64,000 bases of DNA from Ornithoclostridium sp949298505 (GCA_949298505.1 CASFWW010000014.1:1-64000), one strand, 5' to 3'; counted from the stretch's first letter, positions 50,576 through 61,040 are shown. Program-made: numbers and translations. Notes: generated from the letters alone by a model not told the origin.

Positions 50576-53500
50576 TTATGCTTTTACTTTTCTTTTCACA
50601 ATGATCAGAATTATCATCGCGATCGCCGCCACCGCCGCAACGACAATGATGATAATAGACACTGTTGAAAATCTGTATTTTATCTCAAACGTATACTCAG
50701 ATTGATTTCCGAGTCCGTCTGAAATGACGAGTTTATACTGACCTTTCTCTGAAAGATCCTGACCGAGTTTATAATCAACCGCGACGCCGTCCTTATAAAG
50801 AACAAACGCGACATCTTCTTTTGAAGCGTTATCGATCGTAACGCTGCCGTCTTCGTTCTGTATTATGTCAACGGTCGGAGCGACGTTGTCTACGGTCAAT
50901 TTTAACGTATACGCTTCATTATTAGAGTTAGACATCGTCAACACATAATCGCCACTCTGATAAAGCGTTAAAATGCCGTCCACGACCTCAAATTCGACGT
51001 CGACGTCGTTCAACATTACACTTACGACATCGCTGTCGCTGAAATCGTATGTAAATATCTGATACAGCGGAGCAATGATTGTAAAAGACAGCTCGAAGAC
51101 GTTCCCGTATACGTCCTTTGCTTCTACTTTATACGTCCCGACGTCGGAGATCTTCAAGACCGGATCCTCGACAAGCTCCCCGTCTTTTGTAATTTCAAGT
51201 TCGACTTCCTCGTTAAATGTTAATGTTACTACTTCCGTTGTTATCTGCCCGTCCAGGACGCTGGACGTGGTGTCAACGCTTTTATCTATATTGAATGATA
51301 TAAACGTTGAATTACCGGTCAGATCGCTCAAAAGGAAGTAATATGCTCCTTCATCAGAATAGGTCGCTTTGTTCGCAGCCTCACTTATCACGTTTTTGTA
51401 TTTATCAACTCTGTAGGACGTCGCAACGTCGCTTTCGTCCCAGGAGAGCCTGACGTCAGAAGATCCTGTGCCGCCGTTCTCAACGCCGGCAAGTTCGAAT
51501 GTCGGCGCGATCGTGTCGATAACAATGTCAATTTCAACGACGTTATCATAGTAATCGACGATTTTTATATGATAATGACCGTCGTAAGTTATAGCAGCAC
51601 CGGGCAAAACGGCTATATCGTTATCAGACGTGCAATCAAAGCTCTTGTAAAGCTCTGAAACAGAAACAGTAACGGGCTTAGACGTACAATAAATACCGTT
51701 CACTTCTTTGTAAGTTCCGCTGATCGAGAAGCTGACCTTTGTGTCCAAAAGGACTGTAAAAGACAATGTATTGCCTGCATAGTCTTTTATCGTAAAGTAA
51801 TATGTACCGTCGCCGGTCAGATAAGTTCCCTTTTTGTAAACGGTTTCAAACATTCCGACTTTGCTGTATTTAACGGTAACGTCGGTTTCGTCCCAGGTCA
51901 GACAGAAGCTCTTATTTGTGCTACCGTCTGCGTCAATGCTTTTACCGTCGGCATTAACAATATAGAAATCAGCTAGTATGCAGTCTATTCTGAACGTATA
52001 TTCGATAAACAAAGTATCGTTTTCGGTGTTGTACAAAAACAGTTTATAGTCATAACACGTTGTTTCATTGGCGACGAAGACTGCGGTATATTTAGCCGTA
52101 GACGCAGAATATTCGACAGTATAACGGTCTGTCGGATATTCAAGCCACTCACCTTCTTCGAAAACGTAAGCTATCAATGAATATGCGTCTGAGTAAACAA
52201 AGCTGACGTCCTGATTCGTGACGCCGCCGTCGGAGACGTTCTTTAATGTTCCTGTCGGCAACCCTTTCAAAAAGAAGACGGGCCCGAGCTCAACAACACG
52301 GCCGAAAAGGTCAGTAATCCTTGCAGCGAATTTTCCGCCTTCGGTAAACACATAGCTCGTCGTCGACGGCGTAATAGGCGTGTTGTTCGAGTCTACGTCC
52401 TGCTTGACATACGTCCCGTCTGCTAAGATCTTAAAGATCTCGATATTGGTAAAACTGTTATAGTTTTCGCTCGTCTTAAAAGTGAATGTAACGCTTTTTA
52501 ATGAACTGAGACTCGAATACGTCCACGACGGAGACGTTCCTGCAATATAAACCGTAAACGACAGCGTATTGCCCGAACGGTCATAAACGCTTATCGTCCA
52601 CGCTCCTGACGTGAAGGTCTCAGCGTTAATCGTAGGCAGTTCGTCTCCCTGCAAATACGTTTGACTGAAAGATCCGCACGATATTGTCAGGACATAGAAC
52701 TCGTCTATATTGTCGAAAACGTTATTAAGATCAAGCGACATGTAGTACATAGTCGTTCCGAACTCATTGACGTAAGTCTGATTAACCGTCAGGATCTTCG
52801 ACGTTCCGTCTCCAAACTCAACATTCACAGACACAGTGGGTGCTTCCACATCGATATACACAAGATAAGTCTGAACATTGCCGCATAGATCGAACTCTTC
52901 AACAAGGTAATAGCCTTGATTGAGGATCTCCGCGCCTATTCCTACGCCGACAGATAAACCGTAATCAAATTCATAAATTACTTTGTCTACTATCGCAACG
53001 TCGTTTGCTATATAGGTGTAACGGATCTTACCCGTAAAAGTTCCGTAATCGAGCTTAACGGGATTATATATGTAATCTAAATCTATCAGATAGACGTTAT
53101 ATTCTGAATACTCGCTTAAATACGACGGGAGAATTACATTCTGTTCGGTAAAAGCTGTTTCGTCAGCTTGTCCGCTTTCGCTCATTATCGTATTGTAAGA
53201 CGTTGTATTTGCCGCATTTACGACCGTTCTATCAGCATTAACGTAAGCGGAAGCATACGACTGAACGACTGTCATCAGCGTATCGTAATCGTCATAGATC
53301 TGTGCGACGCTTTCTTTCGACGCTGACACGTACAGCCACCCTTCCGACGTCACTGAGACTCTGTACTCATATTCTTTCGAAATCGCCCAGGACAAAGCGG
53401 CGTCATACGTTCTGAAGCTGTATTTCCCGGCGATGTTCTCTTTACCCGATGTCGCAAACACCTTTGAAGGCAGCGTTACGACGTAAAACGAGTTGACTTT

Positions 53501-56500
53501 ATACCCGTTTTTAATTGAATATTCGTTGCCGAAATCATCAATAACACTTATCAAAACAGTATATATCTGACTTTCATTACTTGCCTGATCGACAGCATAG
53601 ACGTAATAAGTCCCGTTGCCTTCAATAACACCGTCGAAAGCAACATACTGTTTGCCGTCCAAACTGATCATCAAGTCAATATCAGATATGTCGTTTACCG
53701 ATACAGCAACGCTTCTGTTTGAATAAACGTTACCTTCATTTTTTGTTGTGTATCCGTCAAAAATCAGTTCAGGCGTAGAGTTGTCCAGATATAGACTTAT
53801 CGAAGTCTTATTCCCTGCGTAATCTTCGGCAATAATGATCAAAGCCCCGTCTTGCCAGGTCGCAACGTCGACGCTGGTCGTATTGCTAGTCAAAACACTG
53901 TCTCGTATTCTGACTTCGTAAAAATACGAGTCTTTAACCGATATACTGATTTTCGACTTCTTTCCGGAAACGATCTCTCCTTCACCCAAAGTAATGCCGT
54001 TCCAGTTCGCTGTTATGATCGGCGACTTTGTATCGTAATAAAAAGACAAAGACATTACGTTTCCTGCCGCGTCGGAGATAAGTAGCTTATTTAGTCCTTC
54101 ATTAAAACACGAAGGATCTAATTCGTATTCAATCGCTTCCGTAAGTTCGAAGACATTGCCGTTGATAGAAATCGAAAACAGGTTAGCGTCTGAAGCGTTC
54201 AGCTTCATCAAATGATTTGCTCCGATGATCGGAGTTTCATCATACAGTCTGTCATAGCCTTCAAGCTCTGCGACAGGCTCAACCGTATCTATTGTAAAAG
54301 TCTTGATCGTTACGTTGCCTGCAACGTCCTCTACCTCTATTTTATAATAAGCGTCTCCGTCAGAATAAAGCTCTTTCGAACTACTTGCTACACGTGCCGT
54401 TGCAAGCGTCATAATGAAGTTTCCCAGGTCATTACTCGAAAAATACAAATAAACACTACCTTCGTATGAAAACTTATAATATTCGACGCCGTCAACTGCT
54501 AAATCAATTTGACTATCCGGTATAATACAGCCCGTTGCAGCCGCAGACGTATAATCGCTATATGCTTCATAATTATTTATGTAGCTGAATATCGCGTTCC
54601 CGGCTGCGGTCTTTGTGGCATAATATATCCTTTCAGTTTCAGGTAAATTCGCGTCGTAATAAACCGTCGTATTCGTAAAGACGCTCTGATTTATCAGATC
54701 TGTTATAAGTAGCTTCCATTCGTCATTCTCAAACTTAAACAGCTTCGAAGATGTAATCTGATTTGTATCGGATATATCGAAATATACTCCTGAATTTGAA
54801 AAACCGTTTGTAACGATAGACGTTCCCGTTGCATTTCTGATGCCGACGGTCGGCAGCGTAACGTCGTAATTGATCGTATAAGTAGCGCTTCTGTTCCCGG
54901 CATTGTCCAAGGCGTAAAACGAATACGTCCCTTCACCGGCGTTTCCGATCGTGAACGTAGACATAGTCTGAGACGAGTAAGAGCTTGCACCCGGCGTCTT
55001 ATAATACAGCATAGCAAAGCCGCTTGCGCTATCCGACGCGGTTATGCTGACCTTTTGATTGGTATATCCGCCGCTTGCAACGCTCGAAGACAACGTCGGC
55101 AGCGTAACGTCGTAATTGATCGTATAAGTAGCGCTTCTGTTCCCGGCATTGTCCAAGGCGTAAAACGAATACGTCCCTTCACCGGCATTTCCGATCGTGA
55201 ACGTAGCCGTCGTCTGAGACGAGTAAGAGTTTGCCCCCGGCGTCTTATAATACAGCGTAGCAAAACCGCTTGCGCTATCCGACGCGGTTATGTTGACCTT
55301 TTGATTGGTATATCCGCCGTTTGCAACGCTCGAAGACAACGTCGGCAGCGTAACGTCGTAATTGATCGTATACGTTGCGCTTTGGTTCCCGACCTTATCA
55401 ACGGCGTAGAACGAATACGTTCCCTCTCCGGCGTTTCCGATCGTGAACGTAGCCGTCGTCTGAGACGAGTAAGAACCCGAACCAGGCGTCTTAAAATAAA
55501 GCGTAGCAAAGCCTCTTCCGCTATCCGACGCGGTTATACTGACCTTTTGATTGGTATATCCGCCACTTGCGACGCTCGAAGACAGCGACGGAGCTTTCGA
55601 GTCGTAATAGATTGTGTAATAAGCGCTTCTGTTACCGGCTTTATCAACGACATAAAACACATACCCGCCGTCACCGGCGTTTCCGATCGTATACGTAGCC
55701 GTCGTCTGAAACGAGTAATTACCCATGCCAGGCGTTTTATAGTACAGCTTATCAAAACCGCTTCCGCTATCAGAAGAGTTTATAATTATTTTTTTATTAG
55801 TATAACTGCCTGACGTTACGCTTGACGAAATCGTAGGAGCTGCCGAGTCGTAATACACTGAAAACGTTGCGCTATGATTGCCGGCTTTATCGACAGCATA
55901 AAAAGAATAATTACCTTCTCCTTTATTGCCTACAACAAAATCGTTAATTGCTGTCGACGAGTATGAACTTTCTCCCGGCGTTTTATAGTACAGCTTATCA
56001 AAACCGCTTCCGTTATCAGAAGATTGGATCATGATACGATAATTGATGTAACTGCCGGAACTTACGGAAGGCGATGACGTTATCGTAGGAATTGTCTCGT
56101 CATAAAAGATCGTATACGTTGCGCTTTGGTTCCCGACCTTATCAACGGCGTAAAACGAATACGTTCCCTCACCGGCGTTTCCGATCGTGAACGTAGCCGT
56201 CGTCTGAGACGAGTAAGAACCCGAGCCAGGCGTTTTATAGTACAACTTATCAAAACCGCTTACGTTATCCGTCGCCTTAATGCTAACTTTCCGATTAGTA
56301 TACCCACCTGAGGCGATACTAGATGACAACGTCGGAGCTGTTTGATCTGCCGTAAATTTAGCCGACTGTCCTGCAACTAAATACGAGTTTGAGTGATCGA
56401 TTGTACCACACCATTGATATATTACCTGATACCATATATACTTGTATGTCGAATTAAATTTTATCGTCGCACTGCTCGCTCCGCCGCGAGTAATTGTTTT

Positions 56501-56977
56501 ATCGCTTGTTATCACAGTTCCTTTCAGATTTTTCGAAGACTGATCTGCGTAATTAGATAAACCTATATAATCATTAGAATTATCAGATCCCCATACCATT
56601 ATCAATGCTTTTTCATCTGACGAACTTGCAGAAACCTTATAATCGGAACTGTAATAATAATCGCCATTATTTGAACTTGAGATCGCCGACGTACTGCTAC
56701 ACTTTATCGTCAATTCATACGAACTTACCCCACTTTGAGTAATTGTTCCTGAAAAATAATTTTGAACATTATTATAGCCTTCTGCGCTATAATCGTTGCA
56801 AAAAACAAAATAACTATTCGTATTTTTCCCGGTATGAGTGGTTTCTATATTTAACGTTGACGTCATTTCTGCCACGGTGGTTTCTTGCGGCAAATACATC
56901 AGTGTTGCCGCAAAAATCATCAGCAAAAATGCACACAAAAGAAATACGCTCGTTTTAATTACTCTCTTATTTTCCAT
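50576..56977 (-). CDS. Giant Ig-repeat surface adhesin of the ICE
   Basis: ATG 56977 follows GGAGAGAGG and overlaps the coupling protein stop by 11 bp. The 2133-residue protein has a signal peptide (FLLCAFLLMIFAATL). A roughly 180-residue N-terminal domain rich in Ser/Thr/Tyr comes next. Then six tandem 82-residue Ig-like repeats (SGGYTNQKVSITASDS, FYAVDKVGNQSATYTI) are followed by more than ten divergent Ig-like units of the kind T-x-P-x-x-x...DxAGN. A membrane helix and basic tail (VAAIAMIILIIVKRKVKA) end it. It is probably a long stalk that contacts recipient cells during mating. No sortase motif is seen. Confidence 0.85.
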   Translation of the reverse strand: MENKRVIKTSVFLLCAFLLMIFAATLMYLPQETTVAEMTSTLNIETTHTGKNTNSYFVFCNDYSAEGYNNVQNYFSGTITQSGVSSYELTIKCSSTSAISSSNNGDYYYSSDYKVSASSSDEKALIMVWGSDNSNDYIGLSNYADQSSKNLKGTVITSDKTITRGGASSATIKFNSTYKYIWYQVIYQWCGTIDHSNSYLVAGQSAKFTADQTAPTLSSSIASGGYTNRKVSIKATDNVSGFDKLYYKTPGSGSYSSQTTATFTIGNAGEGTYSFYAVDKVGNQSATYTIFYDETIPTITSSPSVSSGSYINYRIMIQSSDNGSGFDKLYYKTPGESSYSSTAINDFVVGNKGEGNYSFYAVDKAGNHSATFSVYYDSAAPTISSSVTSGSYTNKKIIINSSDSGSGFDKLYYKTPGMGNYSFQTTATYTIGNAGDGGYVFYVVDKAGNRSAYYTIYYDSKAPSLSSSVASGGYTNQKVSITASDSGRGFATLYFKTPGSGSYSSQTTATFTIGNAGEGTYSFYAVDKVGNQSATYTINYDVTLPTLSSSVANGGYTNQKVNITASDSASGFATLYYKTPGANSYSSQTTATFTIGNAGEGTYSFYALDNAGNRSATYTINYDVTLPTLSSSVASGGYTNQKVSITASDSASGFAMLYYKTPGASSYSSQTMSTFTIGNAGEGTYSFYALDNAGNRSATYTINYDVTLPTVGIRNATGTSIVTNGFSNSGVYFDISDTNQITSSKLFKFENDEWKLLITDLINQSVFTNTTVYYDANLPETERIYYATKTAAGNAIFSYINNYEAYSDYTSAAATGCIIPDSQIDLAVDGVEYYKFSYEGSVYLYFSSNDLGNFIMTLATARVASSSKELYSDGDAYYKIEVEDVAGNVTIKTFTIDTVEPVAELEGYDRLYDETPIIGANHLMKLNASDANLFSISINGNVFELTEAIEYELDPSCFNEGLNKLLISDAAGNVMSLSFYYDTKSPIITANWNGITLGEGEIVSGKKSKISISVKDSYFYEVRIRDSVLTSNTTSVDVATWQDGALIIIAEDYAGNKTSISLYLDNSTPELIFDGYTTKNEGNVYSNRSVAVSVNDISDIDLMISLDGKQYVAFDGVIEGNGTYYVYAVDQASNESQIYTVLISVIDDFGNEYSIKNGYKVNSFYVVTLPSKVFATSGKENIAGKYSFRTYDAALSWAISKEYEYRVSVTSEGWLYVSASKESVAQIYDDYDTLMTVVQSYASAYVNADRTVVNAANTTSYNTIMSESGQADETAFTEQNVILPSYLSEYSEYNVYLIDLDYIYNPVKLDYGTFTGKIRYTYIANDVAIVDKVIYEFDYGLSVGVGIGAEILNQGYYLVEEFDLCGNVQTYLVYIDVEAPTVSVNVEFGDGTSKILTVNQTYVNEFGTTMYYMSLDLNNVFDNIDEFYVLTISCGSFSQTYLQGDELPTINAETFTSGAWTISVYDRSGNTLSFTVYIAGTSPSWTYSSLSSLKSVTFTFKTSENYNSFTNIEIFKILADGTYVKQDVDSNNTPITPSTTSYVFTEGGKFAARITDLFGRVVELGPVFFLKGLPTGTLKNVSDGGVTNQDVSFVYSDAYSLIAYVFEEGEWLEYPTDRYTVEYSASTAKYTAVFVANETTCYDYKLFLYNTENDTLFIEYTFRIDCILADFYIVNADGKSIDADGSTNKSFCLTWDETDVTVKYSKVGMFETVYKKGTYLTGDGTYYFTIKDYAGNTLSFTVLLDTKVSFSISGTYKEVNGIYCTSKPVTVSVSELYKSFDCTSDNDIAVLPGAAITYDGHYHIKIVDYYDNVVEIDIVIDTIAPTFELAGVENGGTGSSDVRLSWDESDVATSYRVDKYKNVISEAANKATYSDEGAYYFLLSDLTGNSTFISFNIDKSVDTTSSVLDGQITTEVVTLTFNEEVELEITKDGELVEDPVLKISDVGTYKVEAKDVYGNVFELSFTIIAPLYQIFTYDFSDSDVVSVMLNDVDVEFEVVDGILTLYQSGDYVLTMSNSNNEAYTLKLTVDNVAPTVDIIQNEDGSVTIDNASKEDVAFVLYKDGVAVDYKLGQDLSEKGQYKLVISDGLGNQSEYTFEIKYRFSTVSIIIIVVAAVAAIAMIILIIVKRKVKA
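54851..56327 (-). repeat. Six tandem 246-bp coding repeats in the adhesin gene
   Basis: Identical stretches recur at 246-bp steps, for example at 54851, 55097 and 55343. Three units (54.85-55.6 kb) are almost identical in DNA and the rest more diverged, which points to recent expansion by recombination. Confidence 0.88.
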
Positions 56978-59207
56978 TTGTCCTCTCTCCTTCTGAAAAA
57001 CTTTGTTCAATTTGTGCAACTAATTCATTAAGCTGCTTTTCCGCCGCAGCGATCTGCTTTTCCACTTTAATGAAATTAGATTTGATTGCCACAGTAGCCG
57101 CTTCTTCTTTAAGCTGTTCTAGAAGTCTTTTTATAGATGAAACTTTAAGATCCGCTGCATACGTTTTCAAGATGTTATAATCCGATTGCGTAATGAATTT
57201 TTCGAGTTGCGACACTAGATCCGTTAAACGTGTTTTTACATCTTCAAGAGCTTCTCTATATGTTTTAACATCTTCTCTCGCTTCTGTATGACCGCCGTTC
57301 TCGTTATCTTCACCGCTTTCAATTTCGGGGATCACAACGATTTTAGCAATATCAAAAACGATCTTTTCTTTATCCATAATGCGAGGCTCGACTTCCAACG
57401 TTGTTTCTTTGTGCCCGAAGATCTTCTTTGACTCAAAATAAGGCGTGATAAAACTGCGCACCGGATATTGACCGAAACGGGCCAGGATAAGATTTCCGTA
57501 ATTACCCTTCTGATTGATACGTTTGAGGTCTCCCGGATTTATCAGAGGTATCTCCGTCGCGCCGGTTGAAGCATTGGCTGACTCTGAGGTGTTGCCTGAG
57601 CTCGACAGAGACACTTTTTGAACAGTGCGCTTGCCGCAGAGCGTCGAAAATTCTTTGACTGTCGACTCTTCGTCCGTACCTATGTAAACTTTATTTATAC
57701 ACTGACCTTTAACGATGTCCGCGACGTCGTTCCCGTATTTTTCATTAAGCTGCTTGTACGACTGTACGACAAGCATGAGGAAGATCTTACGCGAACGTGA
57801 TACCGTTATAAGAGTTTGAAGATTATATATCTTCGGCAAGTTCCCGAACTCGTCGAGTATGAAATAGACGTTGCGCTTTAATTGTGCCGCGTCGAAAACG
57901 TGATCACGTTCGTTTTGCTCCGCTTTTGAGACAAACTCTTTGTATGCTTGCATGGTGAACAACGTTACCAATTTATGACGTGTTTCTCTGTGATCCGGTA
58001 CTTTGATAAATAACGCCGTCGGCTTTTCATCAAAATCCCGGAGATCTATTTCGTTATCCGACGTCAGACTGCAAATGCCGTTATCAGACAGCCACGCAAT
58101 ATATTCAGCGACGTCTGAAAGATACGAAGCTAATGTGTTGTCTTGCGTCAGCAATACGCTTTTTGCGTGCCCGGGCACCTGAGAAAAAGGATCTCTTGAA
58201 TTTATGAGATATTCCGTCAGCTCGTCAACGTCTGCGTTACAGTATCTCTGTAAATTGTAGTAGATATTGTATAAGCAGAATTGCTCTTCATTCATTTTCC
58301 CGGAGATGACGTCTTCTGAAAAAGCTAATACCAATGCAAGGATAAGACCGCGCGCACCTTTCTCCCAATTCGGTTGAGTTTTATTCTCAATCGGGCAAAT
58401 AGCCCACACAAGATCTTTGCTGTACTCGTAGATCTCGTCGCGCAAAATGCTCTCTCTCGTTTTTGCCGCGTTCAGCGATAAATACGTCTTGCTTTGCGTT
58501 ACGTATTTACCGTCAATGACCTGTATGTCGTGGATCTCTTTTATCTCGCGTATTCGGTTCAAAATAGACTCACAAGGGTTCCACCTTACCGAAGAATAAG
58601 GCTCTGCTATATTCAAAAGAAGAACGTTGTAGCCTTGATTTTCGAGCGTCTTCGCATGAGCTAAATATAGCTCCCCTTTTACGTCCGCAATGATCATCGA
58701 AGGCTTTGTTTTCGTCCTGGCGAGTATCTCAATGTTTGGCTTGATGAACGCTTCCGACTTACCTGAACCGGTAGTTCCGACGGTCAGCGTATGAGAAGGC
58801 TGAGTCATTACAATGTCAATGTCTCTGCCTTTGACCCGGGCGCCGACTACCACACCGTCTTCAACGTTCTTCAATTCTGAAAATTTACTACAAGTAAATT
58901 CTTCATTCTTGCGCAATTCGCTTTTTGATTGAAAATGAGAGTCTTCGAGATCTGCATTTTCTCTCATCACGTCTTTCTTGACGTTCAGTGAATAATTCAG
59001 TAGGATCGCAATAAATACGACGCCCGATATTATCGCAAAGATCGCCCAGGTCAAAAGACTCTTATATCCTTCAATAAAAGCACTAAAAGATAAGCCGTTT
59101 CCTTTGAACAGACACCCAAAAAAGCCGGCGATTACCACGATCGCTATTTCCGCGATTACCCACAATATCAAAAACTGTTTTATTTTCGAACCCTTCTTAC
59201 TTTGCAT
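56967..59207 (-). CDS. virD4: VirD4/TraG-type coupling protein
   Basis: The 746-residue protein has two N-terminal membrane helices (about 11-32 and 50-72). Walker A is GTTGSGKS (144-151). Walker B is VYFILDEFGNLPKI, followed by SRSRKIFLMLVVQSYKQL (in parts). This is the standard T4CP layout. A long coiled, charged C-terminal region (about 620-746) may contact the relaxosome. It brings relaxase-bound DNA to the channel. It overlaps the relaxase gene by 11 bp. Confidence 0.95.
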   Translation of the reverse strand: MQSKKGSKIKQFLILWVIAEIAIVVIAGFFGCLFKGNGLSFSAFIEGYKSLLTWAIFAIISGVVFIAILLNYSLNVKKDVMRENADLEDSHFQSKSELRKNEEFTCSKFSELKNVEDGVVVGARVKGRDIDIVMTQPSHTLTVGTTGSGKSEAFIKPNIEILARTKTKPSMIIADVKGELYLAHAKTLENQGYNVLLLNIAEPYSSVRWNPCESILNRIREIKEIHDIQVIDGKYVTQSKTYLSLNAAKTRESILRDEIYEYSKDLVWAICPIENKTQPNWEKGARGLILALVLAFSEDVISGKMNEEQFCLYNIYYNLQRYCNADVDELTEYLINSRDPFSQVPGHAKSVLLTQDNTLASYLSDVAEYIAWLSDNGICSLTSDNEIDLRDFDEKPTALFIKVPDHRETRHKLVTLFTMQAYKEFVSKAEQNERDHVFDAAQLKRNVYFILDEFGNLPKIYNLQTLITVSRSRKIFLMLVVQSYKQLNEKYGNDVADIVKGQCINKVYIGTDEESTVKEFSTLCGKRTVQKVSLSSSGNTSESANASTGATEIPLINPGDLKRINQKGNYGNLILARFGQYPVRSFITPYFESKKIFGHKETTLEVEPRIMDKEKIVFDIAKIVVIPEIESGEDNENGGHTEAREDVKTYREALEDVKTRLTDLVSQLEKFITQSDYNILKTYAADLKVSSIKRLLEQLKEEAATVAIKSNFIKVEKQIAAAEKQLNELVAQIEQSFSEGERTNGK

Positions 59208-60453
59208 TTTTTCTTCTCTCCTGTTCTATTTCCCTTTCCGCTCTATGAAGTTCAAACGTAAAATCTGTACGTCCGAGTTGCGTCTTAAACATACCGTTCA
59301 ATAACATAGTGGCTCCTTTCAAAGCTCTCCTTCTGCTCTTTGCTTTCGCCTTTGCCACGCGTGTTGGCTTTCCTTGTTTAATGGAAAACCCTTTGATATT
59401 TTTAGCGACTCGTATAACGTAGTTTCCGAGACGTGACCTCATGTCTTTTTTCAGATCTTCAATAACACGAATATTGTCCCAATTCGATACAGCCGTCGCT
59501 CTGAGTTCCTTCTGCTCAGGAAGATCTACACGTCTACCGTCAACATAAGCGAACTTGCTGTCTATCATCGCCTGACGTGCGAAATCTTCTTTCCTGGAAA
59601 GCTCTTTCTGCCATTCCGCATACGCTTTCATCAGCTGAGGATCCTTTGATATAACGAGATTTACGAGCTTGTCAACCTGGTTTCTCAGAGGTCTCATATT
59701 CTCGCTGTTGTAGCCAAGACGACCGTCTGCCGGCAAGCTCGAAGCAAGGCTGACGATTTCTTTCTCGACGTCTTTATCTTTAATCGACGTCGCGGTTTTC
59801 CCGACCGGGTAAGCGGCTTTGATTTTGTCTATCAGTTTATCTCTTAACGTGTGCAGCTCGTGTCTGCGCTCGTCTAAATAAAGGTTAGAAGCAACGATCA
59901 GATTGTCGATCGCTTTTTGATTGATTTTTCCTTTTCTTGTGAAAGTTTTTTCGCCTTTTTTGATATAAATAGGCTCTTTCTCGAAGAAGGTAAAATGTAT
60001 ATGTCTGTGCTGAGTGTCGGTGTGTAACGACGCTACGAGCTCGATATTTTCTCTTTTCAGATGAGACTGATCTAACATTACGTTGAAAACGTCATGCAGA
60101 TAGTCAATACACTGCTGTTTCGTTTGAAAACGCTTTGAATTTACATCGTCAAACGATATGAAGCCGTGCCAAATTATGGACTTCGTCGTGCTGATATTTG
60201 CTTTTATTCTTTCTACCTCTTCCCTAGATAAAATTCCGCGCTGATTAAAAAGAACGTCGCCCTTAGACATATAGTCTTCATAGTCTTTGTGTTCTTGCGT
60301 TTTAACGCGATCTTCCATATAGGCTTTGTAGTTATAAGGTGCAGTCCAATTGTAATATGCGCGTTCCTGAGCGTGTGCCAAGCGCTGCTCGCTGCTACAA
60401 CGTGCAGCGGGCTCGTGCGTGGTAAACGTCATATTAAACAAGACTGCCGGCAT
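59197..60453 (-). CDS. HUH-type relaxase (MobL-like)
   Basis: The 418-residue protein has the metal-binding HUH motif in HTDTQHRHIHFTFFEKEP. It also has family segments KSIIWHGFISFDD and ENIELVASLH before it. Several N-terminal tyrosines (YYNWTAPYNYKAYMEDR) could supply the nicking residue. Length and order fit MobL-type relaxases of Firmicutes. It would nick at oriT, most likely the palindromic region at 61.0 kb, and pilot the strand. The start is 4 bp after the accessory gene stop. Confidence 0.85.
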   Translation of the reverse strand: MPAVLFNMTFTTHEPAARCSSEQRLAHAQERAYYNWTAPYNYKAYMEDRVKTQEHKDYEDYMSKGDVLFNQRGILSREEVERIKANISTTKSIIWHGFISFDDVNSKRFQTKQQCIDYLHDVFNVMLDQSHLKRENIELVASLHTDTQHRHIHFTFFEKEPIYIKKGEKTFTRKGKINQKAIDNLIVASNLYLDERRHELHTLRDKLIDKIKAAYPVGKTATSIKDKDVEKEIVSLASSLPADGRLGYNSENMRPLRNQVDKLVNLVISKDPQLMKAYAEWQKELSRKEDFARQAMIDSKFAYVDGRRVDLPEQKELRATAVSNWDNIRVIEDLKKDMRSRLGNYVIRVAKNIKGFSIKQGKPTRVAKAKAKSRRRALKGATMLLNGMFKTQLGRTDFTFELHRAEREIEQERRKNAK

Positions 60454-60456
60454 ACC

Positions 60457-60909
60457 TTACTTTCTCCTCTTTATTTCTTTATTGAGTTCGATTTCTATTT
60501 CAGACAAAAACGCAGGCTGTTCGCAAATAAGCCCGTTTTCGATTTCACTTGTTTCAATCTTCTTTCCCTCATGCTGCGCTTTCCATATCGTGTAGATTAT
60601 TTGACAAAGCGTCTTTACTATCTGAATGTTGACGGACAATTCATCGTGCGCTTCGAGCAAAGCGTTCAGCTTTTCGAGAGCAAGATCCATATCTGCACCA
60701 TTACTCTTTTTGTGCTCATCAGCATACGCTTTTGCGTCAAAAGTACGTCTGTAAATATCCGTAACGCCGATATTCATCGCGGCGTTTGCAAGTTCGTTGA
60801 AACTTGAATAGTAACCTTTCGACAACAGAACGTCGACACGATGAATTGTTTCTTCATCGTAAAGTCGGACTTTCTTTTGGTTGTCTTTAATCGTAACTTT
60901 ACTGTTCAT
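60457..60909 (-). CDS. Relaxosome accessory protein with RHH-like N-terminus
   Basis: The 150-residue protein begins KVRLYDEETIHRVDVLLSKGYYSSFNELANAAMNIGV (read in parts), a ribbon-helix-helix pattern. A helical C-terminal region follows. MobC-like proteins of this kind bind oriT and help the relaxase. A perfect palindrome AAATCGG-TTT-CCGATTT just upstream (60923-60939) may be its operator. Confidence 0.72.
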   Translation of the reverse strand: MNSKVTIKDNQKKVRLYDEETIHRVDVLLSKGYYSSFNELANAAMNIGVTDIYRRTFDAKAYADEHKKSNGADMDLALEKLNALLEAHDELSVNIQIVKTLCQIIYTIWKAQHEGKKIETSEIENGLICEQPAFLSEIEIELNKEIKRRK

Positions 60910-60922
60910 TTATACCCTCTAA

Positions 60923-60939
60923 AAATCGGTTTCCGATTT
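60923..60939. promoter_or_regulatory. Palindrome upstream of the mobilisation operon
   Basis: AAATCGG-TTT-CCGATTT, perfect 7-bp arms, 14 bp upstream of the accessory protein start. It is a candidate autoregulatory site. Confidence 0.55.
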
Positions 60940-60950
60940 GTTTTCAACGA

Positions 60951-61040
60951 GTCCCAAACCTGGGACCGTTGACTTCGACGTGGGACCACTTTTTTATACT
61001 ACGTATAAAGTGGTCGGAATTTTGAGAAAAAGTCCCACGT
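60951..61040. other. Candidate origin of transfer (oriT)
   Basis: Nested inverted repeats lie next to the relaxase operon: GTCCCA/TGGGAC (60951-60966); outer arms ACGTGGGAC (60978-60986) and GTCCCACGT (61032-61040); inner hairpin ACCACTTT/AAAGTGGT (60985-61014) with TATAC/GTATA at its tip. This layout and place are typical of oriT. The nick site cannot be fixed by eye. Confidence 0.6.
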
